DNA of 64,000 nucleotides from Phoronis australis. Its lineage: Eukaryota; Phoronida; Phoronidae. Positions 52,901 to 61,900 of the stretch are shown here, one piece after another (the first letter of the stretch is position 1; every line of letters starts with the position of its first letter). The notes beneath the pieces are model-generated. The model had not been told where the DNA came from and did no database searches. It saw only the letters and a program-made list of their open reading frames with translations. The DNA lies in NCBI GenBank assembly GCA_002633005.1, contig NMRA01000351.1, forward strand, positions 173,258 to 237,257, in the 5' to 3' direction. A program made the translations under genes and the position numbers.

Positions 52901-55900
52901 CGATCCATGCACCCGGTGCACGTGCGAAAGTCGACAGAAAACTCAGTGCGTTAAAACTCAGTGTCCTCAGATCACATGTCAACCTGGCTACGTGCCCCAT
53001 CGTCGCCTTAACACTTGCTGTGAAGTATGCAGTAAGTAAACGTCCAGCTGCTTAATTCATCGAGTGTTTATCGTTTATTCATTTACTTGCACCAACAACA
53101 CTGTTCAACTTTTTGATGGTACTATGCACCGTGGTGTCAGCAAATGAAAGGCGCACGTCATGGTCATATGTAGTTTCGAAAAACAAAACGGATACAGAAA
53201 ATGTTTACAATGACATCTTGACTTTTACTCTTTTGCTTAGAACTCTCGACCGTCGGATCCATGTCGACGAACATTGCCGCTTGAGGACGGTTGCGCAATG
53301 CCACAAGTTATTGAGGCAATCACTGTCCAGGTATTGGGTAGAGCAAGTCCTTCAAAGATACGGGATCGGCATAAGGACGAACTTTAATACTTGATTTCAC
53401 AAGAGTTTTTCTTAACCATTTTAGACACTGCAGACTATACAAACCCACCACTGAAAACGTTCGCATTGTTTGTATGACAAATATGACGGACGAAAAGTGA
53501 AACGTTGATGGTGATAACGATGACGATGACGATGACCACGACGATGCTAGCAGTGGTGGTGAAGATTATGACGATGGTTGTTTATGGTGACGGTTATGAT
53601 GGTGCCGCTCAAAAGCCGTGACAGAATAGCACAGACTCTTTCTGCACCTAAAATACATGTAATATAGAAACTGAATTTCTAGATATCTTTGTGTAAAACT
53701 TTCCATCCTTGGGGAATTTACATGCATGACGATGAAATAACTAAATTCGAGACCCCCAACTTGGGTTTTTGAGCTATTTTAGATAAAACAGCGTGGCAAT
53801 GTCCAATTTGATTTTCTCAAAAGCGCACCAATTTCAAGATCACGATTCCAGACATATCACTCGAAGCTAAATATTTGTCGTGTTGTTGGGATTGTGAAAT
53901 AAGCCGAGATCATATAGTCTACTAAGCGAACTTCCGTCGTTACGTAATGCACCTCGTGGGCGTCGCAGCACTGAAATAAGTGGGAGAACATAGCCCCTCA
54001 CCCCCCTATCGGGTGCGCCACCCATGTCTATGGGCGGCACAGCACTGAAATAAGTGGGAGGGCTATATACCCCCAACCCCCTATGGTGCGCCGCCCATGC
54101 ATCTGCCGGTTGAGTTAAGTCGCCCCTTATCTCAGTTGAAATCTGGGGTTGCCTATTGTAATAAATGACGTAATTGCGGAATTTGATGTCGCGGTATAGT
54201 AACAAAAACTACATGTATAGGCAAAATTTCTAATTTGAAAATAAAATAATAAAATAAATTTTTTTCGAAGTCAATTTCTTAAAACTGATCGGCTGCTTCA
54301 TGGTGTTTTGTCAAACTACATGTATGGCTATTTGGGAGGAACAGGTAGCGAAGATGGCAAGTACATGTAAGAAGATGAAGGGAGCAAATAACGGATTAAT
54401 AGTTTATCGGTACTGCAAAGTCTCTAGAGACCTTCGACTACTCGTTAAACGCGAACGCGCAAGTGTTAGTCACCAGGTATCACAGGTTTACATTCTGTTC
54501 TATTATAGAGATTTGACTATGTGTCAAACGCGAACGCGTGCGTTTGACTGACTGTTTCGCGTTGTGTTACATGTTTTTTCGGCACTTTGCAATGAACTGA
54601 AGGTGGAGGGGTAAACGCAAAATTGATTGAGTTTAGACTGAGAAAGTCTTGTTTTGCAATGAACAGGGCGTCATGGCCCACTTCTGTTCCCCCGACTACG
54701 CCAGTTGCTTCTGGGTGCCAGAAAGGGATGCGGATACGGAAAATAGGTGGCGACTGAGGAGGGGGGTAGGGGAGGTGGAGACCGGAAGTGATAAGTGATC
54801 GGGGTTCCATCATTACATTCTATCACCCATCAGTGTAGCAATCATTATTACATTTAAATAAACTCTAAACTGTTTTTTACTAAAAGTTTTGTGTTTAATG
54901 CACAAACGCTCAATTATTCCTGTTTGCTTTGAATATTTCTAATGAAAGAATTCCTCCCATTTTTCTCCCGCTGCTTCCTTGCGTGTACTCTAGGGGAAAA
55001 GAAACACGCAGGTATCATTTAATTTTCCCCGCGAATTTTTTTCCATCGGCGTTTCGGTTTGACTGGTCGAATTGTCAACAGGAAGCGCTTTACGTAAACA
55101 AACTGGGATAGGTGATTGAGGTAGTGTCAACGTGGATATAGTTTGTGGTCTGTTGCACAGACAAATTGGTGCTTAATCGGGATACGTTCAAGAAATATGA
55201 ATCGGGAAGTTGTGGTTGTGCCTCTTTGGTGTGCATTTTTCTACTGTTGTTCACTTTTGTTTACGTTTCTGCCTTGTTTTCACACAGTATGATGAATAAC
55301 ACACCGGTTAAATCGGCCACGCGGATATTAAGCATTACTGCAGAAACGAAATAGTCGCAGTATATGGAGAAAACTTGGTTCGCAAAGATGTTGACAAGGC
55401 TAAAAATCGTTCAGAGTCTGACATTTTGTTGTGAAGCTAACCAAGGCCTGACAACCAGTGATAAAACGTGTGCTGCTGAATGATACCTGAGTATGCCCTT
55501 TCCCTAGATGACACTCATGGAACCAGTGAGGAGATTTCTGTCATCTATTATCACGTGATTACTGTGGTTTTCTGGTGAGAAAAATGAGAAACACGACGAG
55601 AGCTTCAGATGATATTTCAAACATGTAACCCGGCGAGAAAGACACATTTACCAAAAAAGTAACATAATCATCTACTGGATTGCTAATTTTTTTTAAAACC
55701 ATTACAAGTTACAAATATTGAACGATTTTTTACATTAATTTGGCTATTAAAACTCACATTATCCATTTACGCAAGATCAACTCTCTCCACGTTACTGTCC
55801 GTGTGGCGGGATTGAATGCGAAAATATAGGTCAACATTGTGACGTAATAAATAAAGAATGTCGGCGTCACACGTTCGCGTTTGCGTTCAACATGTAGCCG

Positions 55901-58900
55901 AAGCTATCTAATGCTACCTGGTTAGTTGCGTAAGGCTCCGTGATTTACCAAATTCTGACTATAAAAGGGATTAAATGACCTTTAATGTTTCATGTTTGAT
56001 CATTGTTTTCAGAGAAATTTCAGTGTGTGAGTGAAGTGTTCCGATGTGACGGTACCGTTGACTGCCCTTCGGGTGATGATGAAGAGGACTGTCCGTCGAG
56101 TAAGTTTAAACTGCTGAGGTAACTAAATCAACTAAGTTGGTGTGCCTAACTAACCCACTGAGTTTCAAAAACACATTTTCAGAAATACAGAGCGATATAG
56201 TGCAGTTGCATGAAACAGACACCCGATGAAGACGTGTGCACATTCACCACAGGCAGTCTGGTTTATAGAGGACTTAGATCACAACCCTTTGGGACAACTT
56301 GGAAATGATAGTGAACCCCTTTTTAACCTGTCGAAGAAGTATTTGCGACGGAGTCAGCTTTATCTTAGAATCAATCACTGTTTTAAGTTGTTACCGACAT
56401 AAATCCTAAAGAGTTTGGGGCAGGTTTGAGAACTCTTTATAAAATATGTCACCTGAGTGCTCGAGGTCTACTCTTTGTGCTCGAAATAGAAATTAATTTC
56501 GACGTTTTCCTTTTACTTTATTTTGAACTCAAGATAAGTGTTGATTATTCTGTGTTTGGGTATATATAATAGTTTGTTTGGCTGACTGTTTAATCAGCTG
56601 ATGTGATGCCATCAGCATAACAGCTATAAGTTTGAATATGAACCCGAAGTCGAGTACACTCGAGATCTTTTAAACGCTTTAATTCGAGTTTCTAGTCCAA
56701 GTCACCAAGTGCGAATTTAGACTAAATATCCGTCTCCGTAAACCATATTAAACTACAACATAAAACACTTATCTTACGTAATAAAGTATAATGGAAAATG
56801 CCAAAAGAAAAACTGCGTTCGATATTTACTAAAAAGATTAAACTATGGGCCCTGGTAAATCGCGGTTTGGAGAAGTTGACAAGGGAAATGTGTGCGATCG
56901 CAGAATTCTGCAGTAAGGAAATGGGTTTGCTCATATTGTTTGCACAATAACAAGGTCAGAAGTAGGGGCACGTTCCGTAACGTAAAGCACTCGCAAATCA
57001 CTAGTAGCCAAACATTTTAGCTTACGGAACACAAGTAGCTTGTTTACGTGTAGTAGTTAATTTCTCGTAATTTAACATTCACGCCTCACCGATTAATCAC
57101 CTCAGAGGCGGACATTTTTCTAGTGTAATCTAAATGACCGTGAATCTCCAAAAATAGGCCAATGAGCGGGTACTAGGGAAACGATCTTTACAAAACCTGA
57201 AATGTTCGTATTTTCGGAAGGGGTATACTTTTCTAAAACTATTGTTAAAACTGTCCTTCACGCTGTGCTAGTACGAATAGTTACCAACAAATTCACCTAT
57301 TATTTCGTTAAATGGTAAGCACAATCCCAATTTTTAAAAGTCTTGCCAAAATAAACAAAACTGTACATCAAAACATTACTACACACGTATTTTAGCACAT
57401 CAGAATTTCAAAACAAAGAAAATTCGCCAATGGACGTAATTTATTAAATTTCCGGAAAGGCCCATGGTAGGCCTATTTTCAGAAATTCCTGGTAGCAAGA
57501 TCGAAAGCTTACTACAGCAAGACGTAAGCGTTCTTCACCCCGGACACAACTTAGACTGAAATCATCAGATCATAGCTAAGCAGATCATTTTAGTTTAAAT
57601 TTGGCACTCGGTTTCGTCAACCAAGCTTATCGGAGCACTGGTGATATTTTATTGAGTACGTTTGCTTCTGTCTCAGTCACACCGCCGCCATCTCAGAGGT
57701 GTTACGATCCTGTTATGGAGGAATATGTATCGAGTTGCTTTGGCTACGTCAACAGAACTTGCCACTCTTTGGGGAACACAAAAGTCAGTCTATTTGATCG
57801 TGGTTGCTGCAATTGTCGCAAAGGTGAGTAGGCAAAAAACGTGGAATAGCGAACTCAAAAAGCAACTTTGTTTGACCCAGTTTTAAATAATTGCGGTGGA
57901 GTGATAAAGATTGACCTAGTTGGAAAAGACGAATCGCTATTCTTCTCATTCTCGGAGATTTTGCCAAGGTTGACGTGAATCGCAGCCACAGCAGTGGCCA
58001 TTTGACACCTGGTAAAACTTTGCCACTTGGCAAGTTAGGCATGTTTCATTGAAACGGAATTACAGTAGCTTTCAAAATAAACGGCACAACGTTGAAATTC
58101 GACAATTTCGGTGCACAAATCCGCGGCTAGATATTCCTTCATTTCCGATTATAATCCGTATTAATTTTGGCTCTATCTCGACAAAATTTCAAAAGGTGTT
58201 GTTCCATAGGCGCATTAACATCACATTGAATTTTAACAGATGTTCGACAAAAATATGTTTGTAGGCACGAAGAATCGACATAAATGCCAAATGGTTCTTG
58301 CAAGTTGTTGTCCAAGTTTGGCGAAATCTGGCAGAGTCCAGACGAAGTTTATTTAAAAACTGCCGTATGCCTACTAAAATATTGTCCTTAAAGAAAGGTC
58401 TGCTTGTCACCATGCTAGGAAACCTTACACTTAACAGAGCCAAGAGTCCCTTTTCTGAGGAGCTACACCATTGCATATCCTACCTGTCGAACAAAAGCGT
58501 TTTGTTCCACTAAAATGTTTCATCCTCGGATGTCGTTTTGTGCTTCAATTCAGTGACTTTTATGAGTCTTTAAATGGCGAGTTTCAGGTGAAATCTGCCG
58601 GCTTTCTTAATGCATGATTTCCCTGAACATGTGTTTGGTGCCGTTTTTGAAGACAATTACTAAATCCGGAACGGTTATCTCGCGCATTAGAAAAGTGTAT
58701 CTTCTGGATTCATGACAGTAGTCATTATAATTTAAGTATATGTCTTGCAGGAGCGTCATATGATGGGGAAAAGTGTGTAAGAGACGATCAGTGTCCCTGC
58801 GTAGACAGCCGTGGAAACATACGACAGGTATAATACCTTGTAAATACATTATCTCATCAAGTGTTCAACATCTCTTCCATAATTGCTGGTGAGATGCTTT

Positions 58901-61900
58901 TCAACGTGTATAGAAAGTGGAGTACGTTTACTTATGTGGAAATGCAAGTGTTGTTTACGTTACCTTATCCGTATACAACAGTACAGGTCGTATACAACTT
59001 ACGGTAGAAGCCGTATTTCACGGTTGGTAAGCAGTCTCCTGGTGGAGTAAATTCGCGTGTACAACACCATATTTGATTGAGCTCGTTCCTAAATCATCGA
59101 TCCAAGGCATCGTTCCTGAAAAAACAGTTTTACTACTCTATAAACAGAAAATATTTATCGACGAAAACTGTATATTTCACAAACTGAAAATTCTTATACA
59201 TTTATTATGACATAAAACTTTCCTGGTTATTCAGCACTTTCACAGATAACCTTGTCTCTAAACCGACGAGGGAACCATGCTTGGCATACATATGACGTCG
59301 TATAACAGCATAACAACAAGCCGAAGCACACAGCAACAAGATATTGCTGCGATGATTCAAATAAGTTCACATAAATGTGATTATCAGGTTATCCAAACAC
59401 GTAGTCTCCGTCTCTTTGGGACACTCCCAGATGAAATGAATTCTCGATAAGATGTAGCTGTAGTATATATTCACTTAGAACTAAGTTATTTACAGGGAAT
59501 TTCGACGTAATATCGAGATTGTGTTTTTACTGACACAATGGTCTCACGCAGCGTACCTAGACTCTCCCTCACTGGTAGCGTAAAATTCCTTACCTCACGT
59601 TGTGCAAATGAGCACAGTTCCCGCCCATATTTTCCAGTGCTGTGATCAACACGAAGGAGCTAAGACACGAAAATAGACATAGAAAACTGAACAACTGTTT
59701 AATTAATGTTTTAAATTTTATGTTCCGGGATGGATTGCGTCTAAGTTTCCGACGAGCTTTTAATGTTATTGAATGGTTCATTGTCTTAAGTTGCATATTT
59801 CTCAAACTGATTTTTTTATACATTTATTGTGAAAGACAACTTTACTAGTTCTTCAACATCAAGCGGGTACGCCTGGCATATACTGTGTACAATATAACGT
59901 TAGGTATCAACTAACAAGCCAAAACACATGGCAACAAGATATTGCCGCGATGCAAATGAGTTCCTATATATATATGGGATAAACAGATTATGCTCCATAC
60001 ATAGGAATACTACTGCAATCTCGAATTTCCTTCATCTGGGAATGCTTTCGATTTCGTTGGGACATTTGCAGATGAAATGAATTCTCGAATGATAGGATAT
60101 GGCAGTAGTATTCCTGTGTATGTGGAATAACCTACATTTGTATTTACTGTTTCTTAAGAACGCTGTCCCAACAGAATTTCTCATTCGTCGCCCAAATCGA
60201 TTTTTACTAGATATTGCCGCATGCACGCAATCGAAAACAGGTATGTCAAAGTAAAAACTACGAAACGATGGTCGTCACTTGTTATTTTATAACTCTTAGC
60301 CTAAATTCCTAAATTTCTAGAGTAAAAATAGCATAGAGTAGCCTATCTCCAGTTGCCCAGTTTTGTATCATGTGAATGATGTTGCATGTTGATGACGGCC
60401 GTGACATCGTTAGCGCCACCTTTGAATGGGAATTGTCAAGTTATGCATCGTGAATTTGCATATGCTTATGTCTTACAGCCTCTGGATATATGGCCATCCT
60501 ATACAGACCCTGACTGCACACAGCACACGTGCATTGATAACAGAATTGATACGGAGGATGAGTCGCCAAATTGTCCAATATTATTCTGCCCCGCGGTAAG
60601 AATACGTCAAATATGTCTTTCATCTTTAAAATGAAATCAACCGTTTCTAAGACAGTTACTGCTCAGTTACACATTTTAGGTGAATTTGCTATTATCTACT
60701 GTTTATAATCGGCTAATTCGACAACTGATCCTGTGGACCTTTAACATTGTAATGCATTTATTTATCTACTTTGTTTAATCAATGTATTGATTTCTTTAGC
60801 TTATTTTGTTATTGATGACATACATGTATTGTTTTTGCTTACACTTAGCTAATACTTTACATCTCGCGAATCACCTGCCTGCACTTCATGTATACGTTTC
60901 TGTTGCTTTAAACACATCTACGGGTGAGGTATATTTCCGACTACAGCATATATATATACGTGTTTCTTTCTTTTCCTGTAGTAATCTGTTTTTCCTAAAG
61001 TCCAGTGCAGCTTTAAGTAGGTCAACCGGATGTGGCAAACTTCAACACTGGAGTACATTAAAGAGACGTGGAACGCAAAACTCGTCAAAATATCTTTAGA
61101 ACACTTCTTGGCGAAATTACCATCTCACAACATCTACTACACAGTAATTCAATTTCCTCTGTGAGGAAATTTCCAGAAGAAATCACAAAACTTTCGATGT
61201 TTGAGATACGCATGGAGGATAAACTCTGTGGTTACCACAGAGCTTCTAATAACCTTCCCACTTTGATAAATGCGCTCATGCACTCACAATCAGTTGCTTG
61301 AAGTCGCTTGAGGTCAAAGGACACATTTTCCATATAAGGGAAATGTACAACGTCTATGTCTTGCCATACCAAATAAGGAGACGTGCTTTGCCTTGTGGGA
61401 GAAAAGTCGGCGAAGTGGCGAGCAGTTGATAGATCGTGTTTTTTGGAAGTTAAAAACCCAAGAAAATGCTTTGATATCAACAAAAATTAGAAATATTAAC
61501 GACCCTTAAAATACATGGTAAGTAGGCTGAATTTTGTTTCAGTGGCAGAGAACCATTTTCAGTATTGCAAGTTAGTCTGTTTATAGCGTTCCAGGCCTCT
61601 TTAAGTTGATGAAGTCTTCCGTTGGAGCAGTCCATTAGTTTGGAGCAGTCCATTAGTTTGGAGCAGTCCATTTGTTTCACGCTTTTATGATGTGTAATTA
61701 GGAACACTAATTCATCAGTCGTTTTAAACGCCAATCCAAAGAGTTCCACCAAATGAACAGAAACAATATTTTTGAAAATGGCGTACAAATCACCAAATGG
61801 TCTGAAAAATAAACCGTTATGTCAAAAATCGTTTTTGGTTTTCGTCTGTACTCCGACTCGTTTTGAGAACCGTGCTCACGTACTAAAACAACAAAAAAAA

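Larger units (their letters stand above)
53032..56012 (+). other. Intron 29
   Basis: Contains a GATGAC-type microsatellite (about 53505-53600), the second GC-rich inverted-repeat element, and a CpG-containing palindrome near 54520-54545. No exon with compatible phase was found. Confidence 0.55.

Noticed and set aside
53242-53331. Possible discoidin (F5/8C) start, DPCRRTLPLEDG, after an acceptor-like cttag and before CAG|gtatt
   Set aside because: It would begin and end in phase 0 while the flanking exons require phase 1, only a short motif matches, and exons 29 and 30 join directly in frame.
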